Shown: in pieces, positions 41,020 to 54,200 of the stretch
How the letters are laid out: each line of letters opens with the position of its first letter
How positions within the stretch are numbered: the first letter of the stretch is position 1
Source of the DNA: Warburgia ugandensis
Taxonomy: Eukaryota; Streptophyta; Magnoliopsida; Canellales; Canellaceae
Assembly (NCBI GenBank): GCA_035236585.1
Contig: CP141132.1
Span: 43,403,880 to 43,467,879, forward strand
Reading direction: 5' to 3'
DNA: 64,000 nucleotides
Position numbers and translations under genes: made by a program
Notes under the pieces: generated by a model
Database searches by the model: none
What the model saw: only the letters and a program-made list of their open reading frames with translations
What the model was told of the DNA's origin: nothing

Positions 41020-44000
41020 TAATCAAACAGACTAGGGTGTGTCTTTTTCATTTCTACTTCTGTTTCCCACGTGGCTTCCTCAACAGAGTGATGTTGCCAC
41101 AGGACTTTGACTAACAGAATGCTTTTGGTCCTTAACTTCTGTTCCTTGCGGTCCAAAATTTGTATTGCCTTCTTTTCGAAGGTTAGGTCTGGCTTTAGCT
41201 CTTCTGGTACCCTTTGAAGTACATGTGTGTCGTCTTGGATGTATTTCCTTAGCATAGACATGTGAAAGACACTATGTATTTCTGAGAGTTGGGGTGGTAA
41301 GGCCAGTTTGTAGGCTATTGAACCAACTCTTTCTAGGATTTCAAATGGACCAATGAATCTAGGACTAAGTTTTCCTTTGCTTCCAAACCTTATTACTCCT
41401 TTGATAGGTGATACCTTTAGAAATACGTGCTACCCCACATTAAATTCTAGGTTTCTACGTCTCTTATCTGCGTAACTCTTCTGTCGACTGTGTGCTGTTA
41501 ACAACCTCTTCTATATCAACCTAACCTTGTCTATACACTGTTCCACTAATTCTAACTTTATCAGCTTTCTTTCTCCAACTTCACTCCAACAAATTAGTGA
41601 TCAACATGGCCATCCATACAATGCTTCATATGGTGCCATACCAATACTTGCTTGAAAATTGTTGTTATACGCAAATTCTACTAATGGAAGATGTTCATCC
41701 CAACTCCCTTTCCAATCTAATGCACATGCTCTCAACATATCTTCTAAGGTTTGAATAGTCTTTTATGATTGACCATCTGTTTGGGGGTGAAATGCTGTAC
41801 TGAACTTAAGTGAGGTTCCCAAAGCTTGTTGTACACTCTTCCAACATCTTGAAGTAAATCTTCCATCCCTATCAGAGATAATGGATAGTGGAATCCCATG
41901 AAGACTTACTATTTCTTTGATGTATAACTTAGCTAGACTGTCAACTGATTGGGTTTGCCTAATTGGAAGGAAATGTACTGACTTTGTTAGCCTATCCACA
42001 ACCACCCAAATCATGTCATAGCCTGCTTGGGTCCTTGGCAATCCTACTACAAAATCCATAGTGATATTGTCCCATTTTCATTCTGGAAGTTCCAATGTTT
42101 GTAACATTTCAGCTAATCTTTGGTGTTCAGCTTTTACTTGTTGACAATTTAGACATTTAGCCACAAATTCTCCTATTTCTCTTTTCATGCCTTCCCACCA
42201 AAAGTTTCTTTTTAAATCCTGATACATCTTTGTACCCCCAGGGTGTATAGAAAACTTTGACTGATGGGCTTCTTGTATCAGTTCCTTTGTCAAACATGTA
42301 TTTAAAGGAACCACCAATCTCTCTTAAAAACGTATGCCCCCATCTGTACCCTTAATAAATCCTTTCTTTTTACACAATTCCTGAGTTGTTGTATCTTCTT
42401 CTTGGGCTTTAAGGACTCTTTCTATAAAAGCTGATTTAATTGTGATGTTTGTGAGTAGAGCTCTTGGTTGTCTACTTAATGCATCAGCTACTACATTTGC
42501 TTTTCCAAGATGGTATTGGATGGAAAAATCGTAGTCTTTGATATACTCTATCCATCTTCTTTGTCTCATGTTTAAATCAGCCTGAGTGAAGATGTATTTA
42601 AGACTTTTATGATCTGTGAATACATTGAATTTTTCTCCATACAAATATTGTCTCCAAATTTTCAATGCAAAAACTACAGCTGCCAATTCTAAGTCATGTA
42701 CTGGGTAATTTATTTCATGTTTCTTCAATTGTCTAGATGCATAAGCAATGACCTTCCCATTTTGCATCAACGCACCCCTTAACCCTTTGCCTAAAGCATC
42801 ACAGTATATTTCATATCCTCCACTTCCAGATGGCAAAGTCAATACTGGTGTTGTAGTTAACCTCTTCTTTAACTCTTGAAAACTATTTTCACATTCTTCT
42901 GCCCAAGTGAATTGTACCCCCTTTCTTGTCAAGGAAGTCAAAGGAAGAGCTATACGAGAAAATCCTTGAATGAATCTACGGTAGTATCCTGCTAGTCCAA
43001 GAAAACTACCTATTTCTATTGTTGTTTTAGGTTTCTCCCAATTCATTACTGCTTCAATCTTGGTGGGGTCTACTTCTACTCCATTCTTGGAAATTACATG
43101 ACCCAAGAAATTGACCTTCTCTAACCAGAATTCACACTTATTAAATGTACCAAATAGTTTATGTGTTCTGAGGGTATTTAGTATAATTCGTAAGTGTTCT
43201 TGATATTCTTGGATACTGGTAGAGTAAATCAGTATATCATCAATAAAAACAATCACAAATTTATCCAAAAATTCCTTGAAGATTCTATTCATCAAATCCA
43301 TAAACACTACTGGTGCATTGGTCAGCCCGAAAGACATGACTAGAAACTCGTAATGCCCATATCGAGTTCTGAATGCTGACTTGGGTATGTCTTCATCGTT
43401 AATATGCAATTGATGTTATCCTGATCTAAGGTCAATTTTGGAAAAGACCTTAGCAGATTGGAGTTGATCAAAGAGATCATCAATGCGAGGTAAGGGATAC
43501 CTATTTTTCACTGTGACACTGCTCAACATTCTATAATCAATGCACAATCTCATAGACCCATCCTTCTTCTTCACAAATATTACCGGTGCTCCCCATGGTG
43601 AACTACTTGGTCTAACAAACCCTTTGTCCAACAATTCTTGCAATTGACCTTTCAACTATACTGGGGCCATCCTATAAGGTGCTTTAGAAATTGGAGCTGT
43701 AACAGGAATTACTTCAATGGTAAACTCAATTTCTCTATGTGGGGGTATTCCTGGTAGCTCTTCAGGAAAAACATCTTGGAATTCCTTGACTACTTCAATT
43801 TCTGTTATCCTGGACTGTTCAACATCTAAGGAAATCACTGTTGCTAGAAATGCCTGACACCCCTTGGACATATGTTTGACTGCCTTCATAGTTGAGATAA
43901 TGGATTTGTCTAAGTCATTGTGTTTCCCATACAGCACGAATACTTCCTCACCCGATATAGTAAATATGATTTTCTTCTTGTTACAGTCCATAACTACCCA

Positions 44001-45514
44001 GTATTTTGCTAACCAGTCCATACCTAGTATGATGTCGAAATCCATGATGTTTAATAAAATGAGGTCTATGTCCATTCTTTTGCCCAATACTTCTATAGGT
44101 ACATTATGTAAGTATTCTTGTAATTTAACTGTTTTTCCAACTGGAGTTGTTACATCTAGATCAAATCCCAAGTTTTTCACTGACAGTTGTATACTAGATG
44201 CAAATTCGCAAGATATAAAGGAATGTGTAGATCTAGAATCAAACAGTACTTTGGCATAGTTGTCTGCTACAAGTAGTGTACCTTCAATCACCGGATTGGA
44301 TGGTCCAACTTGGCCATCAGTGATGGCGAAGACCCTTCCTTTGTGTCGAGGGGCAATTTCTAGTTTTGCCTCCTTGACTGCCAATGGTTTGTTACAATAG
44401 GTGGTGACATGTCCATACTCCCCACAATTATGGCACTTGATTGGAAACCATTGTGGTTGTTGTTGTATAGGTCGAGGACAGATATTGCCTTGGTGAAATT
44501 TTCTGCATCTTGGACATGGTTGTCTATTTTGCCTTGGTGCATTGTTCCTCTGATTTCTTTAGGGCTTAAAATTGTTTCAAGGTCTTTTATTCTTCTGGAA
44601 GGGCTTTGGGTTATTGTTTCCTCCTCCACTAAACTTGGTAGTTTGACTCTTTTTGTATTCTTCTTCAAACTTGGAAGTCATTTCCACACATTCTGCCAAG
44701 GTAGTGGGTTTAGTACCCAGTACCTTTATTTTCAGCCCTGGGTGCAGCCCTTCAATGAATCGATTCACGGTGTGTGTTTCAGTGTTACACACATGAGTCA
44801 TAAATCTCCTTAGTTGTGTGAACTTGTTATCATACTCCACCACTAACATATTCCCTTATCTTAGGTCCAAAAACTCAATCAACTTTCTTTCTTGTACATG
44901 AGAAGGAAATATTTGTGGTTAAATACTTCCTTAAATTCCTCCCATGTAGTATCTTTAGAATTTGAGAAGAAGGTGTTGTTAGCTGATCTCCACCAAAATG
45001 CATCTTCTTGTTTGAATAAGTAGGTAGAAAATTTCACCTTCAACTCTGGAGGAGTACATAGTGCACTGAAAGTCCTTTCTACTTCATATATCCATTTCTC
45101 AGCCTTCTCAGCTTCACCCTTACCATTATACACTGCAGTCATCTTTTGAAATCTCTCTGTCATTTTGTCAATTTTTTCTGGTGCTAATGGAGATTTTCTA
45201 ACTTCTTCACTTGGTACAAGGGAAGATTGCCCTTGTACTAGTGTGGGAGTAGCTGGTGTTAGTGTTGATGTATTATGTCTCACTTTAGGCTGAACTTGAG
45301 CCTATGTACTTGGTATTTCTACGAGAGGCGATGAACCTTGGGTTTGTTGTAGGTGAGGAAGGAGGTTCCTCATCACCCTTGTCACCATTTCTTCCACATT
45401 GCTCATGGTTACTCTCTCCATATTGTCTTCTGGAGTATTTTGAGCTACCTGCCTTATGACTCTCGTTGGTGGCATCTGCTCATAAACCAAAATTTCTATC
45501 AATCCTCTATACAA
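41020..45514 (-). pseudogene. T2 gag-pol polyprotein with chromodomain, inactivated
   Basis: The likely start is the Met at 45475 (MPPTRVIRQ); a Met at 45514 is in the same frame. Domains in order: gag (RFQKMTAVYNGK, AEKWIYEVERTF, 45190-45060; FIEGLHPGLK, 44760), zinc knuckle CHNCGEYGHVTTYC (44435-44394), protease (DSRSTHSF at 44240, where the motif normally has Gly as third residue), reverse transcriptase (43650-43100, FIDDILIYS intact), RNase H (YCDA to DALSR, 42840-42480), integrase (HHCC zinc region 42270-42130; DDE core from 42059), and a chromodomain (41160-41035). About twelve in-frame stops and one frameshift (near 44890) break it. The stop at 41760-41762 occupies the place of the catalytic Glu of integrase. 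Everything from 44849 down to 41020 is in one frame, as in Tekay/Del elements. Reverse-strand ORFs here are shadows. Confidence 0.95.
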
Positions 45515-45592
45515 CTATTTCTATCTTAATCTAGACATGGATTATAATCTCTCTTTTCGACATATTTGTACTGTATTGTGACTGGATGAAAT

Positions 45593-45604
45593 GCTCTGAT
45601 ACCA
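45593..45604 (-). promoter_or_regulatory. Primer-binding site of T2 (initiator tRNA-Met type)
   Basis: The minus strand reads TGGTATCAGAGC, complementary to the 3' end of plant initiator tRNA-Met, two bases after the 5' LTR end. It fixes LTR polarity for families C and A and the left boundary of the 5' LTR at 45607. Confidence 0.95.
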
Positions 45605-45606
45605 AC

Positions 45607-46440
45607 TGTGACAACCCGACTTTTTGTAGCACGTTTTGCAATATATTTTCAAAGGCAAGGCCTTTAGTAGTAAAAAAATTTCGCAAAACAAAGCAGCAAA
45701 AATTCTTTTCTTTAGAACTTGTTTTATAAAATCGAAGTCATCACTTCATACATAACATAAGTAGAACTTTGTACAAGATAAAATTCAATTGAAGGAATAT
45801 ACTTTTATTAAATTCTAGAATCCATCCAATGGTTCACAGTATAGCCAAATCTATTACAATACTAGTCCAAATTACATAATCCAAAACTCAAAGCTCACCA
45901 TACAATGAAACTCTCATTACAATACAATACTCTCAAACAAAGCAACATACATGTCTTCAAGGGGTATACCTTGAAGATTATTCTCTTCAAGTCTTCTATC
46001 TTCTTAAGCTCCTAACTCTCCTTCTCTATATCTGAGATATTGCAACATTTATAATATCTCAGCAAGCAATGCTTGGCAGGGGATTCAAGAAGCATAACAA
46101 TTGACAATATGATTCTAGTACTTCATAATCCCATTATCCCTAAACATATTCATGTCTCTACTCTTTACTTTGTAATATATGTACATCCACATACATAATA
46201 TACATGGGTAAATCAATTCAATTTATGAAAGTAGTCAAACATCATTCCCAACTAAGCTGATCAATTCTTTCCATTATGAGAATTTAGTATTTCAGCTAAT
46301 CCTTCATTGGGAATTTTCCTTCTTAGGAAATATTGGTAATATATAATTACCTAGCATTTCATCATGCTAAAACATAAGGCATTTCACTATACCTACTCTC
46401 ATATGCATCATAGTGAAAAATAATCAAAGGGCTACTATGT
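45607..46440 (-). mobile_element. T2 5' LTR, segment adjoining the PBS
   Basis: These 834 bp match 33356-34190 of the 3' LTR nearly base for base, including the hairpin (46032-46062). The segment breaks off at 46440 at a nested solo LTR and resumes at 51171. Confidence 0.95.
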
Positions 46441-49400
46441 TGTGATGACCCGGGTTTTTGTAACACGTTTTGTAATGTATTTTGAAAGGCATGGCCCTTA
46501 AGAGTGTAAAAAAATTTCTCAAAACAAAGCAGTGGAAATTCTTTTCTTTAGAACTTGTTTTGAAAACCCAAGTCACCACTTCATTCATAACATAAGTACA
46601 ATTTGTGTACAAAATAAAATTCCATTGAAGGAATATACTTTTATTAAACTCTAGGATCCATCCAATGGTTCACAGTATAGCCAAATCTAGTACAATACTT
46701 GTCCAAATTACATAATCCAAAACTCAAGCTCACCATACAAAAAAACTCTCAAGAAAGAAAAATACATGTCTTCAAAGGTATACCTTGAAGATTATTCTCT
46801 TCAAGTCTTCTATCGTCTTCAGCTCCTAACTCTCCTTCCATGTATCTGAGATATTGCAACAAGTACAATATCTCAGCAAGCAATGCTTGGTAGGGGATTC
46901 AAGAAACATAATAATTGACAAGGTAATTCCAATACTTCATAATCTCATTATCCTTAAACATACTCTTTACTTTGTAAGTTATGTATATCTATATACATAC
47001 ATACCCTTCATGGGTAAACCAGTTAAATTTGTGAAAGTAGTCAAATATCATTCCCAACTAAGCTGATCAATTCTCTTCATTTTGAGAATTGAGTATTACA
47101 GCTAATCTTATACTAGGAATTTCCCTTCTTGGGAAATATTGGTAACATAAAATTACCTAGCATTTCATTATGCTATAACATAAGGCATTTCACTATGCCT
47201 ATTCTCATATGCATCATAGTGCAAAATAATCAGAAAGGTTGCTATGCTGCAGTCTGATGCGTACTAGCGCGCTTGGATAACTGTCCTGTTCACCACTGAT
47301 ACCACTGTGAAAAATATTATGTCACTGCCCGTATGGGGGGGACAAGACTTTCACAGTGGTGGCCTTCCCATAATTGCCACCACCCGACTTTTAGCCTCTC
47401 ATAGGGCAAGGTATCATCATATCATCAAATTTCAAGGAGCGAGTGGCCAAACCTTCATAACTCCTCTAGCAATAGCATTCACCTATGCTTATGCCTATTA
47501 AAACAAACTCACAAGCCTCCAAGCTTGTATGTAAAATAGATTTCATATATATCAGACTATATGTCTGTTTACTTAGGGCTGAAATATTTTCTAGTTCCCT
47601 ATTCACTTATAGTTTAGTCCTTAACCATCTTATATGTGTTTGGTTGGATCATAAGGTTTTCAAGAGATTTAATTCAAGTATTATCATTACTCTTGTCAAC
47701 ATAAGATCATGAGTACAACCATGTATGCATTCATCAAATCCTCCTGCCTTTAAGGATTGATCTCTTTTCCCCAATCTTCCATGATCCTAACTGATGTATG
47801 TAATCTGTACATCCATACATATGGTCAATATATAAATTTTGAACAATCCTATTGATCACTGGATCTAATGTTTGGAATGATCTTTAGATCATTCATATCT
47901 AAGTATGTTTCTATCTCTAAGTCTTTGTGTGTCCATCTCCTTGATCTTGATCTTTCATAGATCCATTGATTGATAATCTACACATGTTGATAAAGATCAA
48001 GGTCCTAGATTTTCTATCATCTAGTTCTTCTTTAATCTAAGTTCAATTATTGGATCATCCCTAAGGAGGATGATCTTGGTTTTGTTCCTTGAATCATCTT
48101 TGATCAAGGGTTTGGATTATCTAATCTAATGAACTATAACAAGCCTACTAATAAACATGCATACTAAGTATAATATAGTATTCTTATTCTTATGGTTCTT
48201 GATCATCCAAGATCTAATGGATCTTGTTTGATCATCCTTATCTTACTTACTGTTTTTCTTAGGGTTAGGTAATTTACTAACCTTTTATGCTCTTATTATT
48301 ATTATTCAACCAATTAATGTGCTAGTTGAAGGTAACTTATTCAAGCCTAAATCTATACTGCTCCTCTTATTTCCAATTGGCTAAGGCTTACTAGCTGAAT
48401 GGGTGAACACAAAGTGGTTACTTCAATCCTCATGTAAGGAGGCGTTTAGACCTCACAAACATCAACGGAAGGTAGGGGAAGAGCGAGCCTCTATTAGATA
48501 ACCCCCTTAACCACTATGCTCATCATTCACTATAATGACCATAGCTCAACCTTTCGTAAGGTTTCTAAAAGCATGTTTACCCTAAATACTCTTTCTAATG
48601 GATTTTAATTAAGTCCGTGAACATTTATAATGTCATTCATGGGGTTTATTATTCTTCTCTTAGTTTTGGCCAAGGATTTGATAATCCTTATATTGTCCTA
48701 TTAACTATAGCCCTTACTAATTAAGTCCAAAGTACTCCATTCTTATTTGTGTCATGAAACTCTACTTTCTCATTAGAATACATTTTTGATGTTTTATGTT
48801 CTTTATCTCATAACAAGTAGATCTGCTAATAACATTTAACCATAAATGAATTATAAATTCAAAGCATAAAACTACATAATTTAACATTTAATGATAATGA
48901 GGCAAGGTACTTAAAATTACTATAACATGATTTCCAACTAATATACCTTAATAACTCAATTTAAACTAACATGGACTTAAGGTATAATCTCATACTATAG
49001 TATAAACTTATATGAAATTCTAGCATTTTCCTAAGTTAGAATGGCATGAAATCATACTAAAGTGCCCCTAAGATAATTAAATCTAACACCTTATGATAAC
49101 AATGAAATCACATATCACGCTAAAGTCTAAATATTATACTAGCATGCTTTATAACATAATCATATTTAAAATACTATTATATAAAATGAAACTAATTGCA
49201 TTAAGATTTTTAGAAACCTTTACTTATGATCCAACCATTTGATCTTAGATCTTTTCCTTTGATTAAGAATTTTAGTTATATTTAGGGAATTTTCTTTATT
49301 AAGGTCAAAAGATCATATTGATCTATTTTTTTCATAATCCATCCATGATTTTCTTGGATTTCATCATATCAACATTCATTCTATCTATCCCAAGGATCTG

Positions 49401-51170
49401 CTCACACTTGATCTCATTGATCAAGTGGGTCCCTTTGTATTTTTAGGGTTTTTCTACCATAATGGGTAGATCCCTTAATATATCTCATATATATCCAATT
49501 AAACCATAGATCTCACTTTATTTCAATAGTATATCATTATGAAAACATATTTTCAAGATATGATCATCTCAAATCTTGAAGATCTAGGTAATTGAAAACT
49601 TGTTTCTTTGATACAGAAAGTTTTTACTAAATAGTATGTCTATTTTATCATTTCATCAGAAAATAGAGGTTCCAAGCTTTCCATAGCTTCTTTCCGATCT
49701 CAATTTGGAGTTCAAATGACTCCGAAATTGGATCTGGAAGTTCACAGTCCTTCCTAGGGCTTAGATTTGATCTGGGCCCAAGGAACGAACGGACCAGATT
49801 TTTCGGGCAGTAAACCAAGCCGGTCGGGCATGTCCGCTTCAATGAAATGGGGAAGCGCCCGCACGGTGCATCCACGGACGCGCGCGGGACGTCGTCCGTC
49901 CGATCGGGAGATCGGACAGTCCGTTAGGACCGTCCAATCAATCCCTTCTCAATTGAGGGACCAAACCTTCTCCGATCATTGTGAAAATGCTACCTTAGAG
50001 GTTTTGGACCCTTCTGGATCTATTGGTGTAGTCAGATTTTTTATCTAAGCACTCCATCATCCTGAATTAAGGGTTCTAGTGTTTACTTTATTTTAACCTT
50101 TGTATTACCAAAATAAATTACAGTAAACTAAAAATTACATAAACCAGTATTAATCATCTATAGAAAGTATTCCCACCTACCTGATTGGAGAAAAAACCTT
50201 GGTTAGATGCTCAATTTAAAAAGAATACCTTGTTGATGATGATATGGCCGAAGATCCACCTTTCTTGCAAATTACCGTTGTTTGAACCGTTGGATCTTGA
50301 AATTTCTTTGGGGGTTTTGTAGAATAGATATGGTGGGAAGTTTTGGACGGTGAAATTGATGAAATTAGATCTGGAACAGAGTGCCTAATTGATTTTAGGT
50401 CTCTTGTTCCAATCTAAAAAAGAAAAAGAAATTGCAAAGAGAGATATCTCTTGGAAATTTTGGGTTTTTGGGGAGGGATCTAGGTCTAATTTTTTAGGGA
50501 GAGTGAAGAAATTTTTGTGGGGATTTTATGAGCATTTTTGGAGGGTTTTTGGGGTTGTATTTATAGGCATTTTGGTCCTTTTTTAATGATTATAATATTA
50601 AATTTTTTATTATTAAATGGCATGAAGGTCTCCCATGCTCCATTATTTCTTCCCCATGCTCCATTTTTCTTCCCCAAGACCAAATGATGTTTCTTGACCC
50701 ATGACTTCATGTGGGCTGCTGATAAGATTGGTTTTTGGGTCCCTTGTGGGCCCCACATGGTGTAAAAAGACCATTTTGCCATTTATGTATAAAATTTTGG
50801 GTTTTATTCCCATGATCTCAGATTTGAGTGTACTTAGTGGCATTGGATTTGTATTTCTCAGTAAATTCTAAATTTTGATGTCTCATATTTTAATTTTTGG
50901 GAGATTTTATTTTTAGGTAAAATTACTATTTTACCCTTTTGTCCAAGAAATGAAGAAACTTAAGGATTTTTCATCCGAATTCAGAATTTGTCATGCTTAC
51001 AGTCATTTTGAAGGGTTTTCTAAGTTTAATTTCAATTGTACATGTCTTATTTTTTTATTATACTTTTATAAAAAGTATATTCTAAATAACCCTAATATTT
51101 CAGCCCAAAATATCTAAAACTCAAACTTTATTGATTTTCTCAATCAATTACAAAAATTGGGGTTATTACA
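46441..51170 (-). mobile_element. Solo LTR of family C (4730 bp) nested in T2 5' LTR
   Basis: Read on the plus strand it runs from TGTGATGACCCGG to GGGGTTATTACA, a complete C LTR in minus orientation with hairpin at 46846-46876, TATA near 50560 and a GC-rich island at about 49790-49940. The flanking 5-mers TATGT (46436-46440) and CATGC (51171-51175) differ by two C-to-T changes, consistent with a decayed duplication. The interrupted sequence is continuous in the 3' LTR (near 34190). Confidence 0.92.
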
Positions 51171-51243
51171 CATGCTGCAATCTGATTCGTACTAGCGCTC
51201 TAGGATAATTGCCCTGTTCAACATTGATACCAAGGTGGAAAAT
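51171..51243 (-). mobile_element. T2 5' LTR, 73-bp segment between two nested LTRs
   Basis: It matches 34190-34258 of the 3' LTR (landmark CGTACTAGCG). It is isolated by insertions on both sides. Confidence 0.92.
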
Positions 51244-54200
51244 TGTAATGACCCCGAATTTTTGTAAATTATTAAGGAAAATTAATAAAGTTTGAATTTT
51301 TAGAAATTCTGGGCTGGAATATTAGGTTATTGAAAATTCTCTTTTTATAGAGATTATATTATAAATTAAAACATAGAAATTATGGATGTACTTGGAAAAC
51401 TAATCGAAACAACATTAAGTACGTTCAATTCTGAGTTAAAATGAAAATTCCCTAATTTTTCCATTTGGGGGTAAAATGGTAATTTTACCTATATCCCATA
51501 TCCAAGAAATAAGACCTCAATATTCATAAATTACTTAGAAATACGATTCCAACACTACTAAGTACGCTCGATTCCGAGTTTGGACAAATATTGCCTATTA
51601 TTCTCCAATTTTGGAGTTAAAAGGGTAAAAAGGTCTTTTCACATAAAAGTGGGGCTCACAAAGTGGGCCAACGTTCTAGAAGAACCAATAATTGTTCAGT
51701 GCATTATTTCTGGTAGTGGAGATTGTAGTGGAGATTGTAGTGGGAATGGAGAATGCATTAGTAATTAAAAATTCTAAAGTAATAAAATATCTTATCAAAA
51801 GAAATGATAAAAAAATTCAAATTTGGCTATAAATATGTCATAAAATTGCCAAAAATTTTCACAACCTTAACCACGAAATTTCCAAATCTTCTCTGGAATT
51901 TCAGCCCCAAATTCCCCTTCATCCCTCCCCAAACTCTCTTTTCCTTATTTCTCTCTCCTCTTTCTAATTGGAACAAGAGACCTAAATTCAATTAGGTACT
52001 CCGTTCCAGGAAGAATCTCATCAATTTTACCATCCATAACATCCTATACTATAGTATATACAAAAGCCCTAAATCAATTTCAAGATCCGACGGTTCCAAC
52101 AACAGAAAATCACAAAAAGGTGGATAATCGGGCTATATTATCATCAACCGGTAATTCTCTCAAATTGGGCATCAATTATATTATTTTTCTCCAATCAGGT
52201 AGGTGTAACTACTTCACATACATATTTATTATGTTTTAGTGTAATTTTTATTTTTTTGTAATCTAATTTGAATGAAAAATGGTAAAAATAAAGTAAATAC
52301 CAGACCCTTCAATTTATGGTGATAGAGAGCTCAGATAGAAATTTTGAGCTTTTCCATTGATCCAGAAGGGTCCAAAACCCCTAGGGTATAATTTTCAAGA
52401 AAATCTAACAAGGTTTGGACCCTCAATTGGGAGAGAATAATTCTGCTGGGCCCAGATCAAATTTGGACCCTAGGAACGGCTGTAAACTTCAATTTAAGAT
52501 TGTGGAGTCATATGAACTCCAAATTGAGATAAAAAATAAGCTATGGAAAGCTTGTAAAGTCTAATTTCTAATGAATTCATAATATTTTTAAAAATTATTC
52601 CTGAATTATTTTGTATTTTGGAAATATGTGTCCGATTTCTAAGATCTTCAAGATCTGAGGTGATCAGATCTTGGAAATTTATTTTAATGATGATATAATA
52701 ATGTAATAAAGTAATATCAATTTGGACAGATCTTGGATAAATTAGGAGATCTACCCTTTATGGTAGAAAAACCCTAAAAAAAAAATACAAAGGGACCCAC
52801 TTGATCAATGAAATCAAGTATGATCAGATCCTTGGGATGGATTAAATGGATGATATTATGATGGAATCTAATTATATCATGGATGAAATGTGACAAAATC
52901 AAGTGGATATGATTTTTGGATCTTAATGGATTAAAAGCCCTAAAGGTAATTAAAACCCTTAATCTAAAGGAAAACACCTAAGATCTAATAGTTGGATCAT
53001 ATTTAAAGGTTTATAATAATATTAATAAAATTAGTTAAATTGTCTTTTATTGGATATAGAAGTGTAAATGTTATTTATGTTCTAAGTTAGAAAGCATGAT
53101 AGTGTAATATTTAAATTTTAGTATGATATGCCCTAAATGAGTAATTTGTTAGTAGATTTGATTATCTTAGGATCATGTTAGTGTAAATTAGGATTTAAAC
53201 ATGATTTCATTATGATAGAAGATGTGTTTCATAACTTAGGATCATGTTAGTTTTATTTCACTAGCTTAAATTACATTCATAGGACGAATGTTAGTATATA
53301 GTTGTTAAACTTATATTTGATTTATGCTTTCAAGTTGATGATTTACTTATTGTGAAATTTTATTCAATTGTTAAGTAATTGTTAAGATATAAGGAGCATA
53401 AATCACTAAAAATGTAAACTAATGAAATATAGAAATTCATGGACAACTAAGATGAATGAATGGTTTTGACTTAATAAGGGCTATAGTTAGTAGGAAAATA
53501 TAAGGAATGATTTATCATTTCCTTGGTCCAAAGTAGGAAAATAATGAGCATCCATGGATGACATTGTGCATATCCATGGAAATTAATTAAAATCAATTAG
53601 AGAAGGGACTTAAGGTAAAGAGCTCATAGGAACCTTGTCAAAGGTTGAGCTAGTACCATCCAGTGGACTCTGAACATTGTGGTTATAGGGCGTATACAAG
53701 AGCCAAGTGCTTTTCCCTCACCTCCCATTGACATAAGAGAGGTCTAAACGCCTCCTTACATGAGGGTTGTATTAACCACTTTTTGAGCAGACTTTAACTG
53801 GTAAGTACTGGCCATCCTGAAATAAGGAGGAGTTGTCTAGTGATAGGAAGAAATAAATTATCTTCAACCAAGTAAGACACTAACTAGTTTAATAATAATA
53901 AGAACATAAAAAGATAGCAAATTATCTAACCCTAATAAAAATAGTAAGTGAGATAAGGATGATCAAACAAGATGAGATCTTGTATGATCAAAAACAATAA
54001 GGAAAAAGAAACATCAATGTAAATTAGATTGTTATGTATGATATAGATAGTATTTGTATAGATGATATTAAACCCATGGATATAGGATATTCAAGAAAGA
54101 AAGATTCAGATCATCCTACATAAGGATGATCAAAAGACCATGTAGTATGTACCATTGATTAGAAAAATGACATTATACATATGATTTGACAGATATATGT

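Noticed and set aside
43864..44813. Plus-strand ORFs of 131 and 134 codons inside gag-pol
   Set aside because: They are antisense to protease and gag domains and show no motif of their own.
45593..45604. tRNA-like sequence at the primer-binding sites
   Set aside because: Only the 12-base complement to a tRNA 3' end is present; there is no cloverleaf around it.
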